From NCBI GenBank assembly GCA_016845065.1, contig JAERTG010000099.1, positions 1 to 62,532 of the forward strand: a DNA stretch of 62,532 nt, written 5' to 3'. The position numbers were made by a program, and so were the translations under genes. A model generated the notes under the pieces. It did not search any database. It worked only from the letters and a program-made list of their open reading frames with translations, and was not told the origin of the DNA. Of this stretch, positions 9,219-17,810 are shown in pieces (within the stretch, counting starts at the first letter, position 1; each line of letters starts with the position of its first letter). The DNA comes from Fidelibacterota bacterium (GTDB lineage: Bacteria; Fidelibacterota; UBA8477; JABMPR01).

Positions 9219-10559
9219 CTATTTTCCCACGCAAAAGCCGCTAAAGATTTGATTAAGGATATCGTCTGGTGTTGTTTTGCCTGTGATCTCACCTAGAATA
9301 TCTAGAGCCAGTCGCAAGTCAGAGGCAATATACTCTGGACCCAACTCACCCCGGATGGAATCAAGGCACGTGGCTATCTGGCCCCTAAACCGAACAAAAA
9401 CATCTCTATGACGCTCACTGTTTAAGACAACACCACCCACCCCCTCATTAATCATGTTGACAACTTGTGTATAAAGACTCTTTTTCAATAGGTCGAGACC
9501 CTCTCCAGTGGCACATGATAGATATATATCCATGTCTCTTGGATGATCTGAAACGAGATCAATCTTATTAAAAACAGCAATTTGTGGTGTGTGGATAAGC
9601 TCGTCTGGGATAGAGGTCTCAGTATCGGGGGCGTGAACCAGGATTACCAGGTCTGCATTGTCTATCTCGTCCAGGCTGCGATCAACTCCTGAGAGCTCGG
9701 CCTCGCTTTGGGTCTCCCGAAGACCGGCTGTGTCAACCAGAATGATGGAGTGTCCTGCAACCACAATGGCTTTCTCTATGGTATCGCGTGTGGTGCCAGC
9801 CTGGGCGGTAACAATTGCTCTTTCCTCGCCAAGAAGGAGGTTGAAAAGGGATGATTTTCCGCTATTGGGCGCGCCAACCAGGGGCACGCGAATACCCTCC
9901 TCTAGCCTGCGGCCATAAAAATAGGTATCCAGCAGAGCCTCAGCGGTGGTTTTGATTTCTGAAAGCGGATCAATCAGGGCCTGCGGTGGAGAAAAATCAA
10001 TCTCCTGATCGGAAAAATCAAGCTCTGCCTCAAGAACGGTAAGGCTGTGTATCAATTTATCTGACATGGAATCAACCAGGAGCCGAAGGTTTCCCAAAAA
10101 CTGATTCCGAGCATTCTTGTGGGCAGCTTTATCTTTTGCATGAATGAGATCAGCCACAGCTTCTGCGCGAGAAAGATCAATCCGACCGCTTAAAAAGGAG
10201 CGAAAGGTGAACTCACCGGCACTTGCAGCCCTTAGGCCGGGTGCACGCAAAAGCACCTCAAGCAGTTTTTGTTGTAAATATGCACCACCATGAATGGAGA
10301 TTTCAACTAGGTCCTCACCTGTCACAGAGTGAGGTCCTTTGAAAAAAGTAACGATACAATCATCAAACTCACCTTCACTGAGGTCAGCGTGCTTCAGTTT
10401 TCCATACGTAGCGTAGCGAGGTGTTAGTTCTTGAGGGCTGGTGAAGTATTGACTAATGGTGTCAAGGGCGAGGGGCCCGGAAATTCTGACAACAGCCAAG
10501 CCGCCTATGCCAGGCGGCGTGGAGATTGCGACAATGGTATCCTCATCAAAAGGGAGCAC
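9219..10559 (-). CDS. mnmE: tRNA modification GTPase MnmE (TrmE)
   Basis: GTPase acting with MnmG in cmnm5U34 tRNA modification. The N-terminal tetrahydrofolate-binding domain begins DTIVAISTPPGIGG. The embedded G domain has P-loop GAPNSGKS (229-236), the TTRDT switch (256-260), DTAGLR (276-281) and NKID (331-334). The protein ends in the diagnostic CVGK, supplying the catalytic cysteine. At 446 residues it is the normal size. It starts with GTG, 15 bp after the yidC stop, and is probably co-transcribed with yidC and mnmG. Confidence 0.96.
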   Translation of the reverse strand: MLPFDEDTIVAISTPPGIGGLAVVRISGPLALDTISQYFTSPQELTPRYATYGKLKHADLSEGEFDDCIVTFFKGPHSVTGEDLVEISIHGGAYLQQKLLEVLLRAPGLRAASAGEFTFRSFLSGRIDLSRAEAVADLIHAKDKAAHKNARNQFLGNLRLLVDSMSDKLIHSLTVLEAELDFSDQEIDFSPPQALIDPLSEIKTTAEALLDTYFYGRRLEEGIRVPLVGAPNSGKSSLFNLLLGEERAIVTAQAGTTRDTIEKAIVVAGHSIILVDTAGLRETQSEAELSGVDRSLDEIDNADLVILVHAPDTETSIPDELIHTPQIAVFNKIDLVSDHPRDMDIYLSCATGEGLDLLKKSLYTQVVNMINEGVGGVVLNSERHRDVFVRFRGQIATCLDSIRGELGPEYIASDLRLALDILGEITGKTTPDDILNQIFSGFCVGK

Positions 10560-10574
10560 GAAGGGTCCGTCAAC

Positions 10575-12341
10575 TTACTTTTTGCGCTTCTTTTTTGGCC
10601 GTACTGTTGGGGTTGGGGTGGTGACCGAAGCTGGAAGTGGCTGTTGTGGAGTAAAAAATTTCTGCTGTATAATGGACATCACATTAAATAGTGTGTAATA
10701 AAGATTCAACCCTGATGGGAAGGTGTAGAACATAAAGAAGAATACAGCCGTCATAATGTAAGGCATGTTTTTCATCTGTGGGTTGGCGTTTGCAGTTGGT
10801 GTCATCAGCTTCTGCTGCAGCATCATGGTGGCAGACATAATAATTGGTAGCAGGTTTATGTCTATTCCAGCAACATTACCAACGGTATCGGGCAGGGAAA
10901 GATCTGAGATCCAAAACTCTAAACCCTTAAACGCGGCACCCCTCAACTCAATTGTTGTTCTAAACAAATTGAACATAGCAATAAGAATTGGCATTTGGAT
11001 CAAGAGTGGTAAGCAACCGCCAAGCGGGTTCACCCCAAGCTCCTTATAAAGCTTCATGGTTTCTTCGTTCAAGCGCTTGGGATCGTCTTTATATTTTTCC
11101 TTGAGTGCAGTGATTTGTGGTTGAGCCTGTTGCATGCTTTGGGTTGAAGAAAACTGTTTCTTCGTGAGAGGGGCCAAAAGAAGCTTGATGAGGATGGAGA
11201 AAATAATGAGAACAACTCCATAGTTCGGAATAACGCTATATAGGGATTTGAAAACCCACAAGGCACCCTTGCCAATGATTCCAAACCAACCCCAGTTCAT
11301 CATCTCTTCTAAGCTTAAACCATAGCCCTTGAGGATGTCAAAATCCAGAGGACCAACATAGACCCTATAGTTTGAATGACCGACAGAGCTTCGCCTGTCA
11401 AAGGAATCGCGTACATCAAAGTCAAAAATTTTCTCCGAGTGATCATCCCCTCCAGGTGTCTGATAACGATCCATTTTGAACTCAGAAACAGAAGTTTCCG
11501 GGATAAGGATGGCCGTAAAATATTTGGACCTGGTGCCAACCCATGTTGTTAAGGCTGTCTGTACTTCGGATTCGCGATCCTCATCTGCCGAATAATCTGA
11601 AGGACTATTGTCGTCACCAAGGAGGGCATACATTTCGGAATAATAGAGGTCGTCCTTGCGATTTTTTTCTGTGGGAGCAATACCGCCAGACCAGCTTGTG
11701 GCAAAATAACGACCAGCATTCACTTGGTCAAAATTGATCAACTCCTGTGAAAGGTCGAAATGAAAACTATCAGGATAAAAGGTAAGGGTACGTACAAGCT
11801 TCGCACCGGCAGGCAAGGAAATCTCGAATGAGAAAGAGGCAGGGTTATCATAGACATCAAAATTAAAATCATACCCTTCACCCAATGAGCAGGTAGATAG
11901 AAGGTCCTGTGTGTCAAAGTCTTCTACATCATATCCAATAAACTGATTAGCCAAAACACCTTCAGCCAAATCGGAAATCAGTTGGACGCGTGAACTGTCT
12001 TTCTTCAGGTAGTTGTTTAAATATACCTTCTCAAGTGTACCGCCACCCTTGTTTGAAATGTGCATTTCATATAGTGGAGTGTTTACAACAACCATGGTTT
12101 CAGTGAGATTACTGTCTACCATCGTATCTACAGGAGATTGTGTTGGTACAATAGTTGGCGTAGTAGCTATTGCTGTACGCTCTGTTGAATCCCGCTCACT
12201 GGAAAAAGAAGATTCGATATGGGGCTTCTGTGGTGTAGTGCTTCCTGGGGCAACTTTCTCTTGATACCAATCTGAGAAAAAGACCATAAGGATGAGACCC
12301 ATAAGGGCAATTGCAATTAGCGTTCTGTTTTGTTCGGACAT
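10575..12341 (-). CDS. yidC: Membrane protein insertase YidC
   Basis: Inner-membrane insertase and chaperone working alone or with SecYEG. It has an N-terminal transmembrane anchor (about residues 8-24), a low-complexity Ser/Thr/Pro linker, a periplasmic beta-sandwich domain (about 80-345), then a conserved five-helix core recognisable by KLLLAPLTKKQF, NPLGGCLPLLIQMPI and FPSGLNLYY. The C-terminus is a basic tail (RPKKKRKK) expected to contact ribosomes. At 588 residues it is the Gram-negative long form. It lies between yidD and mnmE in the conserved rpmH-rnpA-yidD-yidC-mnmE order. Confidence 0.96.
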   Translation of the reverse strand: MSEQNRTLIAIALMGLILMVFFSDWYQEKVAPGSTTPQKPHIESSFSSERDSTERTAIATTPTIVPTQSPVDTMVDSNLTETMVVVNTPLYEMHISNKGGGTLEKVYLNNYLKKDSSRVQLISDLAEGVLANQFIGYDVEDFDTQDLLSTCSLGEGYDFNFDVYDNPASFSFEISLPAGAKLVRTLTFYPDSFHFDLSQELINFDQVNAGRYFATSWSGGIAPTEKNRKDDLYYSEMYALLGDDNSPSDYSADEDRESEVQTALTTWVGTRSKYFTAILIPETSVSEFKMDRYQTPGGDDHSEKIFDFDVRDSFDRRSSVGHSNYRVYVGPLDFDILKGYGLSLEEMMNWGWFGIIGKGALWVFKSLYSVIPNYGVVLIIFSILIKLLLAPLTKKQFSSTQSMQQAQPQITALKEKYKDDPKRLNEETMKLYKELGVNPLGGCLPLLIQMPILIAMFNLFRTTIELRGAAFKGLEFWISDLSLPDTVGNVAGIDINLLPIIMSATMMLQQKLMTPTANANPQMKNMPYIMTAVFFFMFYTFPSGLNLYYTLFNVMSIIQQKFFTPQQPLPASVTTPTPTVRPKKKRKK

Positions 12342-12356
12342 ATCGATTAGAAATCC

Positions 12357-12566
12357 TTATTCTTTAATAACGGGATCAAAACCGCCTTTGGTATAGGGGT
12401 TACAGCGGAGGATCCTCCAGGTGGATTTAGGCAGAGCCTTCCACAGTGGTAGTTTTTCAAAAGCTTCAACGGTATAGTGTGAACAAGTGGGATAAAAGCG
12501 ACAACTATCAGGAAACAAAGGGCTGATAGCTACTTGATAAAGCTTCACCAAAAGGACAAAGGGCAT
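12357..12566 (-). CDS. yidD: Membrane protein insertion efficiency factor YidD
   Basis: Small membrane-associated factor (69 residues from this start) that assists YidC-dependent insertion. Family hallmarks are [27 protein letters not shown] and [13 protein letters not shown], with the three conserved cysteines. I chose ATG at 12566 ([11 protein letters not shown]), which matches the family length. A GTG at 12584 would overlap the rnpA stop by a few bases; the longer frame reaching 12665 would run 89 bp into rnpA and looks spurious. The spacing to yidC is 15 bp. Confidence 0.92.
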   Translation of the reverse strand: MPFVLLVKLYQVAISPLFPDSCRFYPTCSHYTVEAFEKLPLWKALPKSTWRILRCNPYTKGGFDPVIKE

Positions 12567-12576
12567 GTTAATCCAC

Positions 12577-12939
12577 TTATTCACAGCGAGCCAGAAGTCG
12601 ATTGATGGTGCCAAGCGCAGCTGGGGTTGATCGAAAGGATCTATGAAAAAGAAACAGATATCCACGACCTGGAGATAGGTTCAGGAGAGCATTCAAGAGG
12701 AGCCCTCGGAAGAGACGCCTGGTTTTGTTTCTTTCAACAGCATTTCCCGCCTTGCGACGAATTAAAAAACCCACTTCCAAAATGTCTGTGGGTTTAATAT
12801 ATAAAGTTATTCCCCGTATAGTGTATCGTTGACCACGCTTAAGGTAATCTTCGACACTGGTCCGGCTAATTTGTTTAACCAGAAACGGTGAGGCGTTTTC
12901 TTCCCTTTGCGCGGCGGCGGGCCAGTACTTTACGACCAT
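12577..12939 (-). CDS. rnpA: Ribonuclease P protein component
   Basis: Basic protein subunit of RNase P, needed for tRNA 5' maturation. The RNase P signature [18 protein letters not shown] is clear in the middle of the 120-residue protein. The only canonical start codon before the conserved core is ATG at 12939, which lies inside rpmH, so the first 65 bp overlap rpmH in another frame. An in-frame stop lies 9 bp upstream of that ATG, and the next canonical start downstream (a TTG at residue 54) would delete the conserved N-terminal fold. Overlap of rnpA with rpmH is documented in Thermus. Confidence 0.93.
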   Translation of the reverse strand: MVVKYWPAAAQREENASPFLVKQISRTSVEDYLKRGQRYTIRGITLYIKPTDILEVGFLIRRKAGNAVERNKTRRLFRGLLLNALLNLSPGRGYLFLFHRSFRSTPAALGTINRLLARCE

Positions 12940-13015
12940 TCTTCGTTTTCATGCGTGCGCGGAAACCGTGCTTGTTGCGACGTTTGCGCCGGCTGGGTTG
13001 ATAAGTTCTTTTCAT
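12875..13015 (-). CDS. rpmH: 50S ribosomal protein L34
   Basis: A 46-residue, very basic protein beginning [18 protein letters not shown] and continuing with [20 protein letters not shown]: textbook L34. It was read directly from the minus strand. GGAG lies 12 nt before the ATG. It is the first gene of the leftward operon and is divergent from dnaA. Its last 65 bp also encode the start of rnpA. Confidence 0.97.
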   Translation of the reverse strand: MKRTYQPSRRKRRNKHGFRARMKTKNGRKVLARRRAKGRKRLTVSG

Positions 13016-13381
13016 CGTAAATCATTACTCCAATAAATAACATGTTTTTTAAAAGCCGACCAATATAACAAAGACCCCAGCAAAATCAATTTTTCAAAGC
13101 ATTTAAGGCAAGTTCTTTTAAAATTGCCAATACGCGTCAGAAAACCGTGAAAATTGAGCAAACCGTTCCCTTGATAAGGCTAAAAGAATCAACAACCACG
13201 ACAAGCTCCCCCCCAAAAGAAGACTGACAAGGCGACTATCACCAAGAAATTGAAGGCTTCTTGAGTGCGAGAGTAAATATTCATTTACACGGGAATATCG
13301 GCGCTTATTTTAACAGCGGTTTTAGATTAAACCCTAGCCAAATAAATGTTGATAACTTGTGAATATATCTTGGGGTGAGCT
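13016..13381. other. rpmH-dnaA divergent intergenic region (promoters; possible oriC)
   Basis: This 366-bp region has no gene. It must hold the divergent promoters of rpmH and dnaA. Two tandem one-mismatch DnaA boxes lie just upstream of dnaA: TGTTGATAA at 13347-13355 and TGTGAATAT at 13358-13366. They could autoregulate dnaA or belong to an origin. No further good boxes were found by eye, and the region is only moderately AT-rich. Gene orientation diverges here, which fits an origin. Confidence 0.5.
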
Positions 13382-14734
13382 TTGGGCCACGAGCTTTGGG
13401 GTAATGTAAAGACTGTACTGGAAACACGGGTAGCGAATCAAACATTCCAGACCTGGTTTCAGCCGATGACACAATTAGCAGAAGACCAAGAAGTCTTAAC
13501 CCTTAAAGTTCCCAATCAGTTTTTCTACGACTGGATGAAATCTCATTATGGTGAGATCATCCAGAGCACGTTGGCTGAGGTGAGTGGTCGTCCCATGCGT
13601 GTGGAATACACCATCGTCATGGATGATAACCCGGATGCACCCATGCCAGAACCTTTTTACGAGCCAGAAGAGCCCGTGCTTAGAACCCAGGGCTATGATA
13701 CCAACCTCAATGAGCAATTTACATTTTCTAATTTTGTTGAGGGTCCCAACAACCAATTTGCCAAAGCCGCTGCAGAAGCGGTGGTCAACTCCAACGACAA
13801 TAATATGTATAACCCACTGGTAATATATGGCGGTGTTGGTCTAGGGAAGACCCACCTCATTCATGCCATTGGTAATGCCTACCATCAATTCAACCCCAAC
13901 AAGCGGGTCCTATACATTTCATCTGAAAAATTCACAATGGACTTCATCAGTGCGATTCGAGAGAACAAAGCAGGTCTATTCAGCCAGCGGTATCGCAAAA
14001 CCGATTTGCTGATTGTAGATGATGTTCAGTTCTTTAAAAAGAAAGAGCGGACACAGGAAGAATTCTTCCACACATTTAATGATTTACACATGAATGGAAA
14101 ACGTATCATTCTTTCAACAGATAGACCTCCTGGGGAAATTGGGCTTCAAAAAAGACTGACCTCTCGCTTTCTGGCAGGCCTCATGGTTGACATAACCTCG
14201 CCAGACTTTGAAACAAGAGTTGCCATTTTGCGACAGAAGTCTGAGGAAAGCGGCATCGAAATGCCCTACGATGTGATTGAATACCTGGCTACAAATATTG
14301 AAAGCAATATTCGCGAGCTCCAGGGCGCACTGATTCGTTTGCTGGCCTATTCGTCTCTAGCCAAAAGCGACATCAACCTCAGCCTTGCACATAAAGTACT
14401 TATGGATATCACCGGCAAAATGGCCAAACCTATTGTGAGCATGGAAGATGTGCTAAAAAACTGCTCCGAGTCGTTTGGCGTAAAGACGGATGACATCTAT
14501 GGAAAAGGCCGCAAACAGGAAGTTGCCCTGGCCCGTCAGGCCGCCATGTATCTTTCAAAAGAACTCACTCATAACTCACTCAAGTCTATTGGTCTTTTTT
14601 ATGGTGGCCGTGATCACTCCACAGTGATCCACGCCTGTAAGACCATAAAGTTAAAAATGGATGAGGACGACATATTCAATGCTGAGATCAAGGCGCTTTT
14701 TCGTCGCCTTTCCGGCCCAGTAATGCGTTCCTGA
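13382..14734 (+). CDS. dnaA: Chromosomal replication initiator protein DnaA
   Basis: AAA+ initiator that binds DnaA boxes and melts oriC. Domain I covers about residues 1-75, a short linker follows, and the ATPase domain has Walker A GGVGLGKTH (150-158) and Walker B LLIVDDVQ (209-216). The C-terminal helix-turn-helix domain carries the signature YGGRDHSTVIHAC. At 450 residues it is the usual length. The start is TTG at 13382, preceded at about 2 nt by GGGGTGAG (13372-13379), a good ribosome-binding site. It is not followed by dnaN, recF or gyrB, as is common elsewhere, but by a peroxiredoxin and a glycan cluster. Confidence 0.97.
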   Translation: MGHELWGNVKTVLETRVANQTFQTWFQPMTQLAEDQEVLTLKVPNQFFYDWMKSHYGEIIQSTLAEVSGRPMRVEYTIVMDDNPDAPMPEPFYEPEEPVLRTQGYDTNLNEQFTFSNFVEGPNNQFAKAAAEAVVNSNDNNMYNPLVIYGGVGLGKTHLIHAIGNAYHQFNPNKRVLYISSEKFTMDFISAIRENKAGLFSQRYRKTDLLIVDDVQFFKKKERTQEEFFHTFNDLHMNGKRIILSTDRPPGEIGLQKRLTSRFLAGLMVDITSPDFETRVAILRQKSEESGIEMPYDVIEYLATNIESNIRELQGALIRLLAYSSLAKSDINLSLAHKVLMDITGKMAKPIVSMEDVLKNCSESFGVKTDDIYGKGRKQEVALARQAAMYLSKELTHNSLKSIGLFYGGRDHSTVIHACKTIKLKMDEDDIFNAEIKALFRRLSGPVMRS

Positions 14735-14755
14735 TCCAAAAAAGGAGAATACCAC

Positions 14756-15217
14756 ATGTTAAATGTTGGAGATAAAGCACCACAATTTAAGCTAAATGAT
14801 CAGGATGGAACACCTGTACAATTGTCTGACTTTAAAGGGCAAAAACTGGTAATCTATTTTTACCCCAAAGACCAGACCCCTGGTTGTATCAAAGAAGCGT
14901 GCAGTTTTCGCGATAATATTGATGCCTACAAAAAACATAACATTGCCGTTTTAGGTGTTAGTATTGACAGTGAAAAATCCCACCAGAATTTTATCAAAAA
15001 ACAAGACCTGAACTTTCCACTGCTGGCTGACGTTGAAAAAGAGATGGTTAACAGCTATGAGGTCTGGGGTGAGAAGTCCATGTACGGACGTAAATATGTG
15101 GGTGTCTTTAGAAAAACATTTTTGATAAATGAATCTGGATCAATAGACAAAATCTATGAAAAGGTCAAAGTCGCAACACATGCTGAGGATGTCTTGGCAG
15201 ACTGGGAGATTAGTTAA
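14756..15217 (+). CDS. bcp: Thioredoxin-dependent peroxiredoxin, Bcp/PrxQ type
   Basis: Reduces hydroperoxides in the cytoplasm. The peroxidatic cysteine is C44 in YPKDQTPGC and the probable resolving cysteine is C49 (KEACSFRD), the CX4C spacing of the BCP/PrxQ group. At 153 residues it is typical. AAGGAG sits about 9 nt before the ATG and 21 bp after dnaA, so the two could share a transcript. Confidence 0.94.
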   Translation: MLNVGDKAPQFKLNDQDGTPVQLSDFKGQKLVIYFYPKDQTPGCIKEACSFRDNIDAYKKHNIAVLGVSIDSEKSHQNFIKKQDLNFPLLADVEKEMVNSYEVWGEKSMYGRKYVGVFRKTFLINESGSIDKIYEKVKVATHAEDVLADWEIS

Positions 15218-15223
15218 GCCGAA

Positions 15224-16192
15224 ATGACAATTACCGCCCGAGTCTTTTCATCGTCTGATATCTCCGCCTGGGAGCAATTTGTTGCAACAGCCAACAATGG
15301 AACCATGTTTCATGAACGCAAGTTCCTGGGCTATCATCCCGAGGGTCGTTTTAATGACCATAGCTTGATCATTGAAAAAAGTGGAAAACTAAAAGCGCTT
15401 TTCCCTGCCGTAGAGATCCAGACTGAGGAGGGACGATCTTTGGTAAGCCACCAGGGCTCATCTTATGGTGGAATAATTGTCCAAAGGAACTTGAGTTTTC
15501 AAGAAAGTTACGATTTTGTGGAAACCATTTGTGATTATGCAAAACATGCTGGATTCAACAGAATCCAAATGACACTACCACCGGCGATTTATCAACACAC
15601 CGTTAGTAATTACCTTGACTTTTCTCTTATAAAACATGGTTTCACCTATAAGAAACGTGATGTTTCATCCATGCTCACTATTGAGTCATCACCAGAAAAA
15701 AACCTGGAAAGATTCGCTGCCTCACACAGAACGGCAGTTCGCAAGGCAATCAAACAAGGTGTTACTATCCAGGAGTCTGAAGATTGGTCAGCCTTTTATG
15801 ATCTCTTAAAGGAAAACCTGAAAATCAGGCATAATGTTCAGCCAACACACACTCTGGACGAACTACTCAAACTCAAGACATTGTATCCTGAGCAAATTCG
15901 ACTGTTTGGGGCCTACTGGGAAGAAAAGCTCATCGCAGGCGTTGTGAATTTTTCAGTAAATAATGATGTGGTTCTGGCCTTTTACATTAGCCATATCGAA
16001 GACTACCAACATCTGAGGGCTGTAAACCTGTTGTTTTATGAGATCATTTCCTGGTGTCATAAGCATTCGTTCAAATATCTGGATTTTGGCATTTTCACAG
16101 TAAATATGGAACCCAATTTCGGTCTGGGTCGATTTAAAGAAAATTTCGGTGCTGCCGGCGTATTTCGTGATACCTTTGAGCTTAATTTCTGA
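15224..16192 (+). CDS. FemAB/GNAT-like acyltransferase-fold protein
   Basis: A 322-residue cytoplasmic protein resembling the FemAB-type (peptidoglycan bridge formation / acetyltransferase-6) group. The N-terminal half has the substrate-like SHQGSSYGGIIV segment; the C-terminal half has a GNAT-like core with LFGAYWEEKLIAGVVNF and YLDFGIFT. It starts 6 bp after bcp and precedes a membrane glycosyltransferase. Such proteins transfer aminoacyl or acyl groups to cell-wall or surface-glycan precursors. The actual substrate cannot be read from sequence; glycan decoration is inferred from its neighbours. Confidence 0.7.
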   Translation: MTITARVFSSSDISAWEQFVATANNGTMFHERKFLGYHPEGRFNDHSLIIEKSGKLKALFPAVEIQTEEGRSLVSHQGSSYGGIIVQRNLSFQESYDFVETICDYAKHAGFNRIQMTLPPAIYQHTVSNYLDFSLIKHGFTYKKRDVSSMLTIESSPEKNLERFAASHRTAVRKAIKQGVTIQESEDWSAFYDLLKENLKIRHNVQPTHTLDELLKLKTLYPEQIRLFGAYWEEKLIAGVVNFSVNNDVVLAFYISHIEDYQHLRAVNLLFYEIISWCHKHSFKYLDFGIFTVNMEPNFGLGRFKENFGAAGVFRDTFELNF

Positions 16193-16250
16193 TTGACTCA
16201 GGGAGGGCGATCTGGCCATAAAACCATTCACACGTAAACAGCATTATCTC

Positions 16251-17810
16251 GTGTTGTTTCTGCTGTTTCTCATAACTGTAATCCCCCGCTTGCAGTTTCA
16301 AGGCCCATATCTTTATAATGGTGACCCCGTTGCCTATTTTTCTGGTGCAGAAAGTATTCTAGAAGACGGAAAATATCTCATAGATGGAAAAACACCAATT
16401 TGGCCAATTGGTACCAGCCTGACTCTAATCCCCTTTATGCAGATAAGCAAGGCTCTGGGAGGACATGAGGAGTCCGGTGCATTCTGGCACGGGATGTTTT
16501 TCATTTTTCTCGCCGTGGCTTTTACCTACCTGCTGGGAAAAAGAGTATTTAACCCAACCACAGGGATTATTGCTGCCATTTTTGTATCTCTGGCGGAAAG
16601 CCCCTTTATAAACAGTATCAATTCCGCCTCAGATCCAGGATCGTTGGCCATGCTTTTAGGGGCTATCTATCTCATGCTGTTATTCCTGGATACACAAAGC
16701 CCACGAGATCTCTTCCTGTCCTTCTTTTTGTTGGGTCTGGCCTTTGTGTTTCGCTGGAACTATGTATTCTTTTTACCACTATTTCTAATCTATCTCGTTG
16801 GTGATCGCCGAATTTGGGCCTTTCACCTCTACCCGTCTTTTTGGTTGCTGGGATTCTCTGGCTTTATGGCGGGAATATCCATCCAACTGATAACCAATTA
16901 CTTCCATTTCGGAAACCCATTGCAGATTGGCTATGGGCAACTTGATTATAGCGAGCAATTCATTTTTAACGGTATTGTCTACTTGAAAAACATGGTTCGA
17001 ATCATGTACCGCATGTTGTTCACCTGGGATTTCTTTTCACCCCTGCTGGCTATGTTTGGCGTTCTGGCAATTATCGGATTATGGAAGGAAAAGCGCCGGG
17101 ATGTATTCTGGCTAATTGTGCCCTGGGTCGTTTTGGGCTCACTTTCCGTTGTCTATTTTGGTGTTAAACCACGCCTGCTCATGCCTATTATGCCAGCCAT
17201 GTTCCTCATTGGAGCAGAAGGTATTGTCAGGGCATTCTTCGCCTTGCGAAAATCACTTCTGGCTAGCGGTGTTTCCACAAGGGTATCTGTGATAGCATTT
17301 GTTCTTATGGGTGTAATTCTTTTTGCCCCCATGTTTGTCCGCACACTACTCCACTCCCACGGACACTTTCAAGACAAGGTGGTTATGCAACAGGCCTTTC
17401 GATGGGCTGGTGATCATATGATGAATACTGAAGCCAGAATTATTACCCAGCCATATTATGCAGGCCAAAACCCCGACTGGCTAAGAGCAGGCTGGGATGT
17501 TTGGGCCTCCAAACGTTATTCGGGTCGACAAATCAGATCACTGGAATTCCCGGAAAGCTGGTCAAAGGGAGGTGATTGGGCGGTTGTGAACCGATTCTGG
17601 TTTGAAGGGAGCAGTGTGCGGTTTGAAAATTCACGTGAAATGTCTGCCCGGTTTGACTCGTTATGTGCATCAAGAAACTATGAATTAAAAAGGACCTTCG
17701 AAGCAGAGTCAGAACCACTCCTACTCAAAAAGCTCAACATGTTGAGTTATTACCCGGTTGATTTTCTTGAGTATCGCCCTGTTTTTGAGGTTTGGGGTCC
17801 TGTAGAATGA
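16251..17810 (+). CDS. Multi-pass membrane glycosyltransferase (ArnT/RgtA-like, GT-C fold)
   Basis: About 10 hydrophobic helices and a periplasmic C-terminal part suggest a GT-C enzyme that uses a lipid-linked sugar. The acidic first loop has YNGDPVAYF, positioned like the catalytic aspartate of the family. The start is doubtful. GTG at 16251 has no ribosome-binding site and begins inside the first helix. A strong GGGAGGG at 16201-16207 instead points to CTG (16212) or ATA (16218), which would add a basic leader (KPFTRKQH). The gene ends in an ATGA overlap with the flippase gene. Confidence 0.78.
   Translation: MLFLLFLITVIPRLQFQGPYLYNGDPVAYFSGAESILEDGKYLIDGKTPIWPIGTSLTLIPFMQISKALGGHEESGAFWHGMFFIFLAVAFTYLLGKRVFNPTTGIIAAIFVSLAESPFINSINSASDPGSLAMLLGAIYLMLLFLDTQSPRDLFLSFFLLGLAFVFRWNYVFFLPLFLIYLVGDRRIWAFHLYPSFWLLGFSGFMAGISIQLITNYFHFGNPLQIGYGQLDYSEQFIFNGIVYLKNMVRIMYRMLFTWDFFSPLLAMFGVLAIIGLWKEKRRDVFWLIVPWVVLGSLSVVYFGVKPRLLMPIMPAMFLIGAEGIVRAFFALRKSLLASGVSTRVSVIAFVLMGVILFAPMFVRTLLHSHGHFQDKVVMQQAFRWAGDHMMNTEARIITQPYYAGQNPDWLRAGWDVWASKRYSGRQIRSLEFPESWSKGGDWAVVNRFWFEGSSVRFENSREMSARFDSLCASRNYELKRTFEAESEPLLLKKLNMLSYYPVDFLEYRPVFEVWGPVE

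Noticed and set aside
12585..12665. Long upstream extension of yidD
   Set aside because: It would overlap rnpA by 89 bp and adds residues unlike the YidD family; the family length fits a start at 12566.
17626..17641. TTCACGTGAAA core in the membrane glycosyltransferase gene
   Set aside because: The 11-bp core matches parS but the outer bases do not (11/16 overall); weak compared with the two real sites.
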